From contig DJKT01000021.1 in the NCBI GenBank assembly GCA_002436205.1, positions 1 through 30,316 of the forward strand: a stretch of 30,316 nucleotides of DNA, written 5' to 3'. Shown here one piece after another: positions 14,632-22,932 of this stretch. The DNA is from Candidatus Peribacter sp. UBA6535 (GTDB taxonomy: Bacteria > Patescibacteriota > Gracilibacteria > Peribacterales > Peribacteraceae). The notes beneath the pieces are model-generated. The model saw only the letters and a list, made by a program, of their open reading frames with translations, had not been told where the DNA came from and ran no database searches. The position numbers were made by a program, and so were the translations under genes. Numbering within the stretch: position 1 is the stretch's first letter; every line of letters starts with the position of its first letter.

Positions 14632-16551
14632 AATGACTTCTCCTGCAGCATTCTCCCAACGTAGTTTTACGATCTCTTTATAGACTCTCTGTGGGAAATT
14701 CTCCGGTCCCTCAGGAAGCGCCAATGCTAAGCGACGAAGAATGCGACCGGCATCTGGATGACCATCGATTGCTCTGATCTCTGCAATAAATTGGTTGATG
14801 CGAGATTTCGTCATATCGTAGACAAAGATCTTCTCTTTGATAGTCATAACAATATACATCACCTCTTCTTCGGAGAGTACTACTACAGAAGTATCTCTTG
14901 GTGCCGGTAGATACACTGCGATGTCATCCAAAAGTTCTGGATCTATTACTGCACCGCGATTGCTGGCAACATGCAACGATGTCGCAAGGAATGAAAGCAG
15001 TGTCTGTGCTTCTTTATGCATAGAAGGGCTCAATGCCAACTCTTGGCTTTCAAGTGTAAGGAGATACGGACTCAAATCAGACCATGCTGCTCGTACCATA
15101 TCCGTGCGTCCTTCATCAGCTGCTTTTACCATAACGGCAAGTCCATCAAGAAGCAGTGTACCTTTCGCGTCTTCTTCTCGAGCTATTCCATTGGAGAGAT
15201 CTGCACTGGCTTCCAGTACAGTCTTCTTAATAACATACGCTTCGTCACCCGGAAGTGCTGCAGCCATCTGCGCTGTACTTCCAGCTACTGCACGCTGTAC
15301 CAAGAACTCCACCAAGCTACCGTTGTGCTCACCTTCGGCAATGGCCTGCAATGTATCGCGATATTCAGCAAGGGCTGTGTCTGCCTCGTCTCCGTTATAG
15401 ATAAGGGCAGCTGCTTCATTCAGTCTGGTTTCGGCTACTTCCAATTGCTTTTGTACCCGTGCTTCTTGATCGAATGTAAGCCATACATCCATGAGTTCTG
15501 CAAACCTCTTCACTGCATAGAAACGTGAGGTAGGCAAAATACCTGCATTGGCAATGCGACGTTCATGCTGCATTTGTGCTATGTCATGGCGGTGCACAGC
15601 ATCACGCTGTAAGTTTTGGTCTGCCCAAGTGTACTGAAACCACTTCGCTGGAATTTTCTTTACGAGAAGAACACTATCATTTGAGAGGCGAACACGTTCA
15701 CCAGATGTAAGGAATGTTGGCTCTGCATTACGGAAAATAGTAGCACTACGATCGTATACTTCTACTTCAACGTCATCACCAACAGCAATGGAAGCACTTC
15801 CTTCATTAATCGCAACCAAACCATTACGCGTCTTTACAGCCAGCTGACGCGTTGGCTTCGGTGTAATTCCATACATCCAAAGCTTACCATCATGCAGTGT
15901 GATACTTGGAAGTATTTCCGATGCAGCTTCTAGTCTGTCAGATACATCATTGATAGTTACTGTTGTGTAAGGAGCAAGTCGTGCTGCGCCATCATCATTA
16001 AGAACAAACGTGACCTCACCATCACCAGTCTGAATCATCATACCGGGTCGAAGCACCATTTGCCGATCGACCTCTACCTGCATTCCTTCAATGGAAACAT
16101 AAACATTACCACGAGTAGGAAGAAGTAGAGCTTCCGAATCCGCAACAGTTGGCGATGCAATAAAGAGCATCGGACTGATACGAACCAAGATTCCAAAGAG
16201 GGCAAACGCAGCAGTCCACTTGGCAGTCAGTGGCCAGTAGACAATCTGCTGTACGGGTTCAAGGCTTGCAAGAACGCGTGCCTTGATTTGCTCTTTAAGT
16301 TCCGAAGATGGCTGAAAGGCAATCTTGATACGAGTAAATGCATCTGCCTGAGGAAGCTCAATCTGAGAAGATATGCGACTCCAAATAGTTTTCTGCAATG
16401 TACGCTTTGGAACTACCGCAGACTGTAATTCTGTAAGCAACGGACTATCTGTTGTAATTCTCGACTGCAGAGACTTCTTAATTTTAAGCTTAGTATGCGC
16501 ATTTGGACGCATTTTTTTGCTGAGGCCTGTGAGAAGTTTATCGGGAGTCAT
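14629..16551 (-). CDS. FecR-domain/DUF5667-type membrane protein, probable anti-sigma factor
   Basis: 640 residues. A cytoplasmic part (1-~105) holds three imperfect ~30-residue helical repeats; a single TM lies about 109-132; then a FecR-like beta domain (LLLPTRGNVYVSIEG, LRPGMMIQTGDGEVTFVL, AARLAPYTTVTI) to about 300. Next is a DUF5667-like helical segment (LPTSRFYAVKRFAELMDVWLTF ... AETRLNEAAAL) and a long helical C-terminal half. FecR proteins transmit an envelope signal to an ECF sigma factor. The sigma gene lies 39 bases upstream in the same direction, which fits such a pair. The role is inferred from this pairing; the repeats could be the sigma-binding part. Confidence 0.75.
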   Translation of the reverse strand: MTPDKLLTGLSKKMRPNAHTKLKIKKSLQSRITTDSPLLTELQSAVVPKRTLQKTIWSRISSQIELPQADAFTRIKIAFQPSSELKEQIKARVLASLEPVQQIVYWPLTAKWTAAFALFGILVRISPMLFIASPTVADSEALLLPTRGNVYVSIEGMQVEVDRQMVLRPGMMIQTGDGEVTFVLNDDGAARLAPYTTVTINDVSDRLEAASEILPSITLHDGKLWMYGITPKPTRQLAVKTRNGLVAINEGSASIAVGDDVEVEVYDRSATIFRNAEPTFLTSGERVRLSNDSVLLVKKIPAKWFQYTWADQNLQRDAVHRHDIAQMQHERRIANAGILPTSRFYAVKRFAELMDVWLTFDQEARVQKQLEVAETRLNEAAALIYNGDEADTALAEYRDTLQAIAEGEHNGSLVEFLVQRAVAGSTAQMAAALPGDEAYVIKKTVLEASADLSNGIAREEDAKGTLLLDGLAVMVKAADEGRTDMVRAAWSDLSPYLLTLESQELALSPSMHKEAQTLLSFLATSLHVASNRGAVIDPELLDDIAVYLPAPRDTSVVVLSEEEVMYIVMTIKEKIFVYDMTKSRINQFIAEIRAIDGHPDAGRILRRLALALPEGPENFPQRVYKEIVKLRWENAAGEVI

Positions 16552-16590
16552 GTAATAGTTATAACGATAGATTTTGGCTTCTGTTACACA

Positions 16591-17181
16591 TTAAACAGCA
16601 TAAACAGCACGATATTCACGAATATTTTCTGGGAGGGCTACCTCCAATTTCTTCAATGCTCTGTGCTTCAAGATACGTACTGCACCCTCTGTTATATGCA
16701 ATACGCGCGCAATTTCACTGTGTGGAAGGTCTGCCATGTACGAAAGCAACAATACTTCCTTGTAGCGAGAAGGTAGCTTTTCCATTGAAGCGTTCACCAT
16801 TTGAAGCATTTCATCGCGTCCGATCTTTGTATCTGCACGGTTGAAGAGGTCACTATCGGCCAATTCTTCCGGCACCTCATCAAAGCCTCGATGCGTTCTA
16901 TAGGAGTCGATAACCTTGTGACGGGCAATCCGAAACAGCCATGCGGCAAAGGGGACATTCTTACGTTCTTGGTACGTATGCAGCTTCTCCCATGCTTTTA
17001 CGAAGATATCTGCCACCAAGTCCTCAGCTACTTCATTTGGCACACGGAACGCTGTGTAGCGATACACCTGCAAGAAATACATATCGTAGATCTTACTAAA
17101 AGACTCCGTACAACCCTCCTGAGCACGGCGTACGTACTCTGGGAGAACCTTTTGCTGAATATCAATATCTGGAGTGTCCAT
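16591..17181 (-). CDS. ECF-family RNA polymerase sigma factor
   Basis: 196 residues, normal ECF length. Region 2: ESFSKIYDMYFLQVYRYTAFR, VAEDLVADIFVKAWEKLHTY and FAAWLFRIARHKVIDSYR. Region 4: MEKLPSRYKEVLLLSYMADLPHSEIARVL followed by the helix-turn-helix ITEGAVRILKHRALKKL. It is directly upstream of the FecR/DUF5667 gene and likely controlled by it. The C-terminus (LPENIREYRAVYAV) is a short tail. Confidence 0.94.
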   Translation of the reverse strand: MDTPDIDIQQKVLPEYVRRAQEGCTESFSKIYDMYFLQVYRYTAFRVPNEVAEDLVADIFVKAWEKLHTYQERKNVPFAAWLFRIARHKVIDSYRTHRGFDEVPEELADSDLFNRADTKIGRDEMLQMVNASMEKLPSRYKEVLLLSYMADLPHSEIARVLHITEGAVRILKHRALKKLEVALPENIREYRAVYAV

Positions 17182-17205
17182 CAGTAATAATAAAGAAGAT
17201 GCCCA

Positions 17206-17211
17206 ATTCTA
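17206..17211 (-). promoter_or_regulatory. Weak -10 candidate for the ECF sigma/FecR pair
   Basis: TAGAAT on the - strand (five of six) lies 24 bases before the sigma ATG. The -35 hexamer at 17 bases (GGTCTT) is poor, and I see no clear ECF-type GGAAC/CGTC pair, so autoregulation cannot be read from the sequence. Confidence 0.2.
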
Positions 17212-17261
17212 ACATAGAAACGAGCGGAAAGACCTAGTGTTACGCACTTGATCTTGACTTC

Positions 17262-17288
17262 TTATTGAGCAAATAATTTGTTCAATAA
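17262..17288. promoter_or_regulatory. 12-bp inverted repeat between guaA end and sigma gene
   Basis: TTATTGAGCAAA and TTTGTTCAATAA flank TAA; eleven of twelve positions pair and the other is G.T on the + strand. It starts 14 bases past the guaA stop on the - strand and ~81 bases upstream of the sigma start. It may be a guaA terminator hairpin (no T-run follows) or an operator for the sigma gene. Confidence 0.35.
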
Positions 17289-17301
17289 ATACGACTCAGC
17301 C

Positions 17302-19086
17302 CTATTCCCACTCAATCGTCCCCGGTGGCTTGTGGGTAAGATCTTGAAATACGCTGTCGATGCGGTCAAGCGAAAGTAAGCGCTCAGTCATCACAGAAAC
17401 TGTTTCTTTCGGAAGATCAACAGCACTCGCGGTCATCGCCTCTTGTGATTCTACCGGTCGAAGCACGACAGATAGTCCCCCTTCACTTGTTCCAAATGGC
17501 AGAAGTACTACAGGGAACTGCCATATCGTTTCGTAGAGGCCTGCGTTGCGCATCTCCTCATTCACGATGGCATCTGCTGCGCGTAGCACCTCTGCACGCT
17601 CTTTTGTAATATATCCGGGACTGAATACAAAATCCGGCGGGCTCTCGTGTGATGTACACATGAGTACGCGATTGAAATCTGCAGATTGATTTGGGATTGA
17701 TGTTGCCAAATTCCAACACTCTTCGTTGGCAAACTTCTGATCGTTAAAGAGCGCAACTGCATGGCGGTAGCTACGGCCGTCTCCCTGTACACCAACTGAT
17801 TTGATCGGCAACGCTGCATAATCAACACCTATTTCGAGTTTCGGATTTCGAGTTTCGGATTTCTCTTTCGCACAAAGAATCCTCACACCCAAGCCCGGCC
17901 CCGGAAATGGATGTCTCCACACAAGATCATGCGGCAGTCCCAACTCTTCTCCAAGAGCACGCACTTCATCTTTATACAGTTCGCGCAGTGGCTCTACCAC
18001 CAAACCCTCTTCCATCATTTTTTGAATCTCCTCAATACGATTGTGATGTGTCTTAATTTTATCGGCGTTCTTCGTCTCTCCAGTTTCGATAGTATCCGGG
18101 TAAATAGTTCCCTGTCCAAGCATCCATCCATCTTCCATTTTAAGATCCATCTCTTCGCTAACACGTTTCTGTATAGACAAAAACGCATCCCCAATGATCC
18201 ACCGCTTCTCTTCGGGCTCATACACTTGAGCCAGTTTTTTAATAAAGTATTCTGATGCATCTTCGATGCGAAGATTTTTGATACCGAGCTTTGTAAATGC
18301 TGTATCAATTTCTTTGGATTCATCTTTTCGCATCATACCCGTATCGATATATAACCCCTGTACGCGATCCGGTCCGAGAACTGTATTGAGTAATACAAAC
18401 GCAACAGTAGAATCCACTCCTCCAGAAACCAAGATGAACACTTTCCTGTCACCTACTTCTTGTTTTACGTATTCACTCACGTGATCGGTATAACTTTTGA
18501 TACTCCACGGAGTAGCGTCACAAAGCTTCACAAAGTTTTCGATAATCTCCTGACCATGCTGTGTGTGCACAACTTCCGGATGAAACTGCACCCCATACAC
18601 ATTGCTTGATGTATTAGCGATAAACGCATTACTGCAATCATCGGACGTACCAATTTGTTCAAACCCCTCCGGTAAAACTTTTGCCTCATCTCCATGACTC
18701 ATCCACACAGTAAATTCCTCTGGAAGGCCTGATGTAATTTCGCATTTCGAGTTTCGCATTTCGAGTTTCGCCTTACCGTATTCTTTCACCTCCCCTTGCG
18801 CTACCTCACCACCAAGCGCCTTCGCCATCCACTGAAGTCCGTAGCAGATTCCAAGGACTGGAATACCCAGATCAAATATCGCAGGATCTCCCTGAGGACT
18901 ATTGGGGTCATACACACTCTGCGGCCCTCCGGAGAGGATGATTCCGGCAGCATTTTTAAGCTCCTGCGCAGAAGTATCTGCATCCTTAATTTCACTGTAC
19001 ACACCACACTGGCGCACTCTACGGGCAATAAGGTGCGCATACTGTCCCCCGAAATCGAGTACGATAATGGACTTACTGTGATCCAT
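17302..19086 (-). CDS. guaA: GMP synthase (glutamine-hydrolysing)
   Basis: 594 residues against the usual ~515-530. It makes GMP from XMP. The N-terminal amidotransferase has GICYGLQ (C81) and FHPEVVHT (H169, E171). The ATP-pyrophosphatase P-loop is LVSGGVDSTVAF. The dimerisation domain ends HKPPGTIEWE, as in the family. Part of the extra length is two in-frame heptanucleotide-repeat inserts: residues ~105-117 (AKLEMRNSKCEIT) and ~406-419 (KEKSETRNPKLEIG), both in loops between conserved segments. The catalytic residues are intact, so the inserts look tolerated. It starts 77 bases from the divergent hypothetical gene. Confidence 0.96.
   Translation of the reverse strand: MDHSKSIIVLDFGGQYAHLIARRVRQCGVYSEIKDADTSAQELKNAAGIILSGGPQSVYDPNSPQGDPAIFDLGIPVLGICYGLQWMAKALGGEVAQGEVKEYGKAKLEMRNSKCEITSGLPEEFTVWMSHGDEAKVLPEGFEQIGTSDDCSNAFIANTSSNVYGVQFHPEVVHTQHGQEIIENFVKLCDATPWSIKSYTDHVSEYVKQEVGDRKVFILVSGGVDSTVAFVLLNTVLGPDRVQGLYIDTGMMRKDESKEIDTAFTKLGIKNLRIEDASEYFIKKLAQVYEPEEKRWIIGDAFLSIQKRVSEEMDLKMEDGWMLGQGTIYPDTIETGETKNADKIKTHHNRIEEIQKMMEEGLVVEPLRELYKDEVRALGEELGLPHDLVWRHPFPGPGLGVRILCAKEKSETRNPKLEIGVDYAALPIKSVGVQGDGRSYRHAVALFNDQKFANEECWNLATSIPNQSADFNRVLMCTSHESPPDFVFSPGYITKERAEVLRAADAIVNEEMRNAGLYETIWQFPVVLLPFGTSEGGLSVVLRPVESQEAMTASAVDLPKETVSVMTERLLSLDRIDSVFQDLTHKPPGTIEWE
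17832..17869. repeat. In-frame heptanucleotide repeat inside guaA (TTTCGRN family)
   Basis: Four exact or near-exact 7-base units on the + strand alternate TTTCGAG and TTTCGGA, followed by TTTCTCT. Read on the guaA strand they encode KSETRNPKLEI-like residues. Seven-base units cycle through all three frames, so three units give one 7-residue peptide period. Confidence 0.75.
18738..18772. repeat. Second in-frame heptanucleotide repeat inside guaA
   Basis: Five 7-base units on the + strand: TTTCGCA, TTTCGAG, TTTCGCA, TTTCGAG, TTTCGCC. It is the same family as the copy 0.9 kb away in the same gene and encodes KLEMRNSKCEI. Confidence 0.75.
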
Positions 19087-19125
19087 GAAAGGAGTGTAAT
19101 GGTTTGGCTTAACGAAGGCGAGTTC

Positions 19126-19155
19126 TTGACAAGGAAACTGAGGTAGGAGTAAAAC
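19126..19155 (+). promoter_or_regulatory. Promoter candidate for the Arg-tract hypothetical gene
   Basis: A perfect TTGACA (19126-19131) is followed after 18 bases by TAAAAC (four of six). The ATG is at 19164, so transcription would begin within a few bases of it. An AGGAG-like stretch lies in the spacer, too far upstream to act as a normal ribosome site. Confidence 0.4.
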
Positions 19156-19163
19156 AATAGACT

Positions 19164-19919
19164 ATGATTTCAAAGTTACTCGCCGCATACCCTGCAGACA
19201 CAACAGATACAAAGACATTGCTCGATTGGTGTCGGAAAGTGCAAGGGCAATATTCTGGAGATATAGGTACTACTATAAAAAGCCTTTTAGAGAAACAAGA
19301 AGAGGCTGCAGACATTGCAGAGGAGATAAAAGCTACACGCGATGCGTTGAAGGGGATATGTACGAGATCAAAACATTTACCAAATGCTCTAGCAAAGCTG
19401 CCAAATATAAAAAGCAAAATAGATGCCGAACGAGAAAGGCAATCGGCAACCATCCCCATTACCCACGATGCAGAAGTTACTTCATGTCTTAAGCGCTACA
19501 GTGAATCTCTCGCATGTGCACTTGCACTTCTTGAACAGCCAGCACCAGCACAGAAAGGGAGGAGGAGGAGGAGGAGAAGGAAGCCAGCCCCTACTACCGC
19601 TACCTCGGATACCCAACCACTACCAAAACTCGATGAGGATGAAGTGTTAGCCATTCTTAATGATGGACCTGCTGTTACTCCATCTGAAGTAACTACCGGA
19701 GAAACTGTACCCGAAGAGTCAGAACCTAGAGCGAGTGATAGTTCAACTGCTGCTGCCAAAAATGTTCGAGCAAGAGTTGGAGGTGATAAGGAGAAAGGAG
19801 AAGTCCTACAGGAGCTATCGAAGGAAAAGCTTGCAAAAAGTATCGCTGCTGCAAAAGCTGCAAAAGCAAAAGGAGTAAAACCAAAGAAGAAATCTTGGCT
19901 ACCTTGGAGGAATAAATAG
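19164..19919 (+). CDS. Hypothetical protein with coiled-coil, Arg7 tract and Lys-rich tail
   Basis: 251 residues; I do not recognise the family. Residues 1-125 are helical (LLEKQEEAADIAEEIKATRD; then a second helical pair with CLKRYSESLACALALL). Then comes GRRRRRRRK at 132-140, a disordered P/T/S/E region 141-205, and a basic helical end (KSIAAAKAAKAKG, KPKKKSWLPWRNK). There is no signal peptide or TM segment. The charge pattern suggests nucleic-acid or ribosome binding, but that is a guess. Its last 21 bases overlap the 3' end of the Wzy-like gene on the other strand. Confidence 0.65.
   Translation: MISKLLAAYPADTTDTKTLLDWCRKVQGQYSGDIGTTIKSLLEKQEEAADIAEEIKATRDALKGICTRSKHLPNALAKLPNIKSKIDAERERQSATIPITHDAEVTSCLKRYSESLACALALLEQPAPAQKGRRRRRRRKPAPTTATSDTQPLPKLDEDEVLAILNDGPAVTPSEVTTGETVPEESEPRASDSSTAAAKNVRARVGGDKEKGEVLQELSKEKLAKSIAAAKAAKAKGVKPKKKSWLPWRNK
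19557..19583 (+). repeat. Purine-rich AGG trinucleotide tract encoding Arg7
   Basis: Repeated AGG triplets (R133-R139, with one AGA) inside the hypothetical gene. The tract repeatedly spells AGGAGG, the anti-SD complement, so it can pair with 16S rRNA from within the coding region. Confidence 0.6.
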
Positions 19920-21224
19920 CCCCAATAATACCCATACCGTATACGCCACCGCACTGTCTTCCCACGCATGAAGGAAGAGAGCCGCTATCGATATACCAAG
20001 GAATACTAGGAATACAAATGGTGATTTTCCGAGTCGTCGAAGGATAACAATCACAAGCATTGCAAATAGAGCAAGCCCGAGTACTCCCATTTCCACTCCC
20101 ATTTGCAGATACCAGTTTTCCGGTAAAAACGGACAACTGCACTCACGATCTTCTGGTTGCACTTGGGTCTCCCCAACAAACACACACAAGTCTTGATGAG
20201 CCTGCGCCCACGAAGGATCATCCCCTTCTTCTAAGTACACACACGTATCACTGACGCGATTACTTGCAGGGCCCGCTGTACCCAAACCGTATCCGAGTGG
20301 ACGTTCGGCGATCAATCGAATTGCCTGTAGTGGCCTACTAATATGATCACTGGTAGATGCCGTACGAATAACGATGTCTGCTGCAAAGAAATATGCCACA
20401 ATCGAAAATACAAAAGAAAGACAGAAGAGTGCTCCTACAAATTGAAGAAACTTCTTTCTGGGAAGCTGCTTCCAAAGAACCACTGCCACCATCACACCTG
20501 CAGCAAGTAGTGCACTACGGGATAGTGTCAGGAACATTGCAAACACAATAAATACTCCGACAGACTTCTTACGTATTAGAGCAATGCTGAGTGGTATAAG
20601 TAACCAAAGCCCTAGCTGATTCGGCCCACTCATTGTTGATTGAATTCTGCGAATACCCGTTCCACCTATCTGCTGGAATGCAGCAAGTGGACCGGTGGGT
20701 CTATAGAGTGAATGCAAGTCTCCGTAGCCAAGCCAAGAGAAGAAACTCTGAGGAGCAAACAGTGTAGCAATGCCGTAGAGAGCAATAATCCCTCCTACAG
20801 CTATCAATATATTCATTAATTGATATTTGAATGCCTTGGACCACTCAACTCGACGAAGGACGAGGAGGGCAACAAGAGGAATGAAATCATATTTGAATCC
20901 AAGTAGTAGCTGGTAGCTGGTAGCTGGTAGCTGGTAGAAAAACAAAATAGCTGAGAGTGCCACAAGAGAAATAATCAATACGTCTATCACATCTACCTCC
21001 GTAGAGACGCGCCATGGCGCGTCTCTACAGAACGAACTCAACATTTCCACAACCGCAATCCCTAAAATCACAAGTAACAACGCCTCCTTCCACAGAGCGA
21101 GACCAGTCATTGGTGCATTCCCCGGTCCCGCAATCACCTTCGTGCCCACCGTCACGAGAAGTGCATGCAACGGAAGTGCTGCGAGGAGCACGAGAGTCAG
21201 GCGTTGGCGGAGGGTTTGTAACAT
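19899..21224 (-). CDS. O-antigen polymerase/ligase-like membrane protein (Wzy/WaaL)
   Basis: 441 residues with about ten hydrophobic segments and one large extracytoplasmic loop before the last ones (RPLGYGLGTAGPASN ... CVFVGETQVQPEDRECSCPFLPENWYLQMGVEMGVLGL). This topology and the RIQSTMSGPNQLG and FLTLSRSALLAAG motifs are those of the O-antigen ligase/polymerase superfamily. The loop between the third and fourth membrane segments carries two unrelated in-frame repeat elements: a 28-base palindrome (residues 66-75, CRDAPWRVST) and a 7-base tandem repeat (residues 96-106, YQLPATSYQL). It likely joins or transfers glycan units made by the nearby WecB/WecG enzymes. Confidence 0.82.
   Translation of the reverse strand: MLQTLRQRLTLVLLAALPLHALLVTVGTKVIAGPGNAPMTGLALWKEALLLVILGIAVVEMLSSFCRDAPWRVSTEVDVIDVLIISLVALSAILFFYQLPATSYQLLLGFKYDFIPLVALLVLRRVEWSKAFKYQLMNILIAVGGIIALYGIATLFAPQSFFSWLGYGDLHSLYRPTGPLAAFQQIGGTGIRRIQSTMSGPNQLGLWLLIPLSIALIRKKSVGVFIVFAMFLTLSRSALLAAGVMVAVVLWKQLPRKKFLQFVGALFCLSFVFSIVAYFFAADIVIRTASTSDHISRPLQAIRLIAERPLGYGLGTAGPASNRVSDTCVYLEEGDDPSWAQAHQDLCVFVGETQVQPEDRECSCPFLPENWYLQMGVEMGVLGLALFAMLVIVILRRLGKSPFVFLVFLGISIAALFLHAWEDSAVAYTVWVLLGLFIPPR
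20907..20937. repeat. Four identical TAGCTGG heptanucleotide units in the Wzy-like gene
   Basis: TAGCTGG is repeated four times exactly, plus a trailing TAG. On the gene strand it reads CCAGCTA and encodes YQLPATSYQL with no stop in the used frame. Confidence 0.8.
21001..21028. repeat. 28-base perfect palindrome, read in frame
   Basis: GTAGAGACGCGCC, AT, then GGCGCGTCTCTAC: two 13-base arms that are exact complements around a 2-base centre. It encodes CRDAPWRVST in the Wzy-like protein. From memory, palindromes of the GTAGAGACG...CGTCTCTAC type are scattered in genomes of several unrelated phyla; I could not check this. Confidence 0.8.
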
Positions 21225-21250
21225 TGATATGAGTGTACAGGAAGCGTAGT

Positions 21251-21607
21251 ATGCTTAACATGAGCCAAGTAGCAGAGTCGTACATTATAGAGATTGAAGA
21301 TGAACCTGTAGAGTTCACGGATGAAGAATTTGCTGCAAAATGGCGGGAAACTCTAAATGGCAGAGATCCATACGACGCTCTCTTTGAACAGATGATTATT
21401 TGGTTTGAAGGAAGTGAAAAAACAATGGTACGTCTCTATCGTGTGTTTCTAAAATACGAAGAGGAGATCAGGCGAATTCAAAGTAAACAAGAATTCCTAA
21501 GATTCATGGATAAGCTAGAAAAAGAAGCAGCGATCCTTGAAAATGAAGAAACGGTTACAGGACGAATATGGAATCTTCTACGTCATGGAAGAAATCCATT
21601 CTCCTAA
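21251..21607 (+). CDS. Small acidic hypothetical protein
   Basis: 118 residues from ATG 21251, chosen because an AGGAAG lies about 8 bases upstream; a GTG at 21233 and ATG at 21260 are alternatives. I do not recognise a family. It is soluble, acidic at the N-terminus (IIEIEDEPVEFTDEEF) and helical in the second half (YEEEIRRIQSKQEFLRFMDK, LEKEAAILE). It lies 26 bases from the divergent Wzy-like start and its stop overlaps the wecB stop by four bases. Confidence 0.6.
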   Translation: MLNMSQVAESYIIEIEDEPVEFTDEEFAAKWRETLNGRDPYDALFEQMIIWFEGSEKTMVRLYRVFLKYEEEIRRIQSKQEFLRFMDKLEKEAAILENEETVTGRIWNLLRHGRNPFS

Positions 21608-22932
21608 AGCCCAATCCTCTCCTCTTCCGCCCGAAACACTTCTCCTTCTGCAAGTACCTTCTCCACTGCATCAATGCATTTTTTGGAAACCTGCTCTCCG
21701 TAGATCTTCGGAGCGTTCTTCATATCCTCATTATTCCATGCATAGTCAATCATCTGCTTGATAAGCGCGGCATCCACCGGAGGTGCTATCAGATTCCCTC
21801 CGTTAATCGCAGACTCTGGTCGATCGGATCCAAAACGCAATGTGACACACGGAATCCCCATCACATTCATTTCTTCCTGCATACTTCCTGAGTCCGTTGC
21901 ACAGACTGCTGCTCTACCCATCGCTGCAATCACATCTACATACTCTGCCCAAACCGGCGAGTAGACAAAGTTGTCGTGCTCTTTTGCCATCGCCTCAACT
22001 TCTGCTTTGAGCCCAAAGTTTTCGAGAGCTTGCTCTGTCTTGTGCAAAGAGATGAGCAGTACTTTCTTCCCTTCTTCGATACACATCTTCATCGCATCAT
22101 AAATCGCACGGAATCGTTTCTCGTTTGTGCAGTTTTCTCCTCGATGAATACAGAATCGTACGAAGTCACCGCCTTCGAGTTCTGGGTGACGCTCAAAGAC
22201 TGTCGAAGACTCCGCACGTTCCATCGCCTCAAGAGTTGCATCAGCGACAGTGTTTCCAACAACAAAGATACGATCGTCACAGAACCCTTCACTCAACATA
22301 AACTCACGATCGAGTTCCACGGGAGCCAAGTGCACTCCAGTCGCAGCCTCCGAGCAGCGCGTATTAAACTGCTCTGGGAATGGTTCTTGCGATCCGCGTT
22401 CCCAGTTATTCTTGTCCTGAAGATACGCATGCCAAGCAGCAATATTTGATTGTTTGAGTATTCGAGTATCCGAGTATTTCGGCGTCAACGTCCGTATCCC
22501 TGCCTCCACATGCACTGCCGCAAATTTGTGGCACCATCCTGCATTACTCGCAGCCATGGCAGTCGTGGTATCCCCATGCACATACGGAATGACGATCTTA
22601 CCTTTCTCTTTCAACTCAGAAATTACAAACCCAAGTCGACCAATGATTTGCGATACGACTTCGAACGCAGCTCCGCGAACATTGAGGTTAAAGTCCGGCT
22701 CAGCACCAAACTCCTTAAGCATTCCGCCACTCAGGTTCTCATCGTAGTGCTGACCAGTGTGCCCGAGAATCACCAGATGACCTCGACTTTTGAGCTCTCT
22801 GTACAGAGGAATCTGCTTGATGATATCAGGCTTCGTCGCAATCATGATCAGATGCACATGCGTCTGGTCGCTTGCTGCGATCTCGTCGTAAAAGCCTTCG
22901 GATCTGTAGGTAATATCGTTCAAATCGGGCAT
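21604..22932 (-). CDS. wecB: UDP-N-acetylglucosamine 2-epimerase family protein
   Basis: 442 residues, longer than typical WecB (~375). The reaction interconverts UDP-GlcNAc and UDP-ManNAc. Motifs are ATKPDIIKQIPLYREL (usual GTRPEAIK, so Arg is Lys), GHTGQHYDENL, PYVHGDTTTA, AVHVEAGIRT, IHRGEN and ATDSGSMQEE. After HVEAGIRT there is a ~35-residue insert before PFPEQFN; it begins with KYSDTRILK, which is encoded by an 8-base tandem repeat. The substitutions leave room for a different UDP-sugar substrate. With WecG nearby the product is likely ManNAc or a derivative for surface glycan. Confidence 0.88.
   Translation of the reverse strand: MPDLNDITYRSEGFYDEIAASDQTHVHLIMIATKPDIIKQIPLYRELKSRGHLVILGHTGQHYDENLSGGMLKEFGAEPDFNLNVRGAAFEVVSQIIGRLGFVISELKEKGKIVIPYVHGDTTTAMAASNAGWCHKFAAVHVEAGIRTLTPKYSDTRILKQSNIAAWHAYLQDKNNWERGSQEPFPEQFNTRCSEAATGVHLAPVELDREFMLSEGFCDDRIFVVGNTVADATLEAMERAESSTVFERHPELEGGDFVRFCIHRGENCTNEKRFRAIYDAMKMCIEEGKKVLLISLHKTEQALENFGLKAEVEAMAKEHDNFVYSPVWAEYVDVIAAMGRAAVCATDSGSMQEEMNVMGIPCVTLRFGSDRPESAINGGNLIAPPVDAALIKQMIDYAWNNEDMKNAPKIYGEQVSKKCIDAVEKVLAEGEVFRAEEERIGL
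22456..22479. repeat. 8-base tandem repeat inside wecB
   Basis: GAGTATTC, GAGTATCC, GAGTATTT follow each other directly. On the gene strand they encode KYSDTRIL. The period is 8, not 7, unlike the other repeats in the window. Confidence 0.6.

Noticed and set aside
17182..17301. Possible tRNA or small RNA in the largest intergenic gap
   Set aside because: No cloverleaf or conserved T-loop sequence; only the inverted repeat and a weak -10 are visible.
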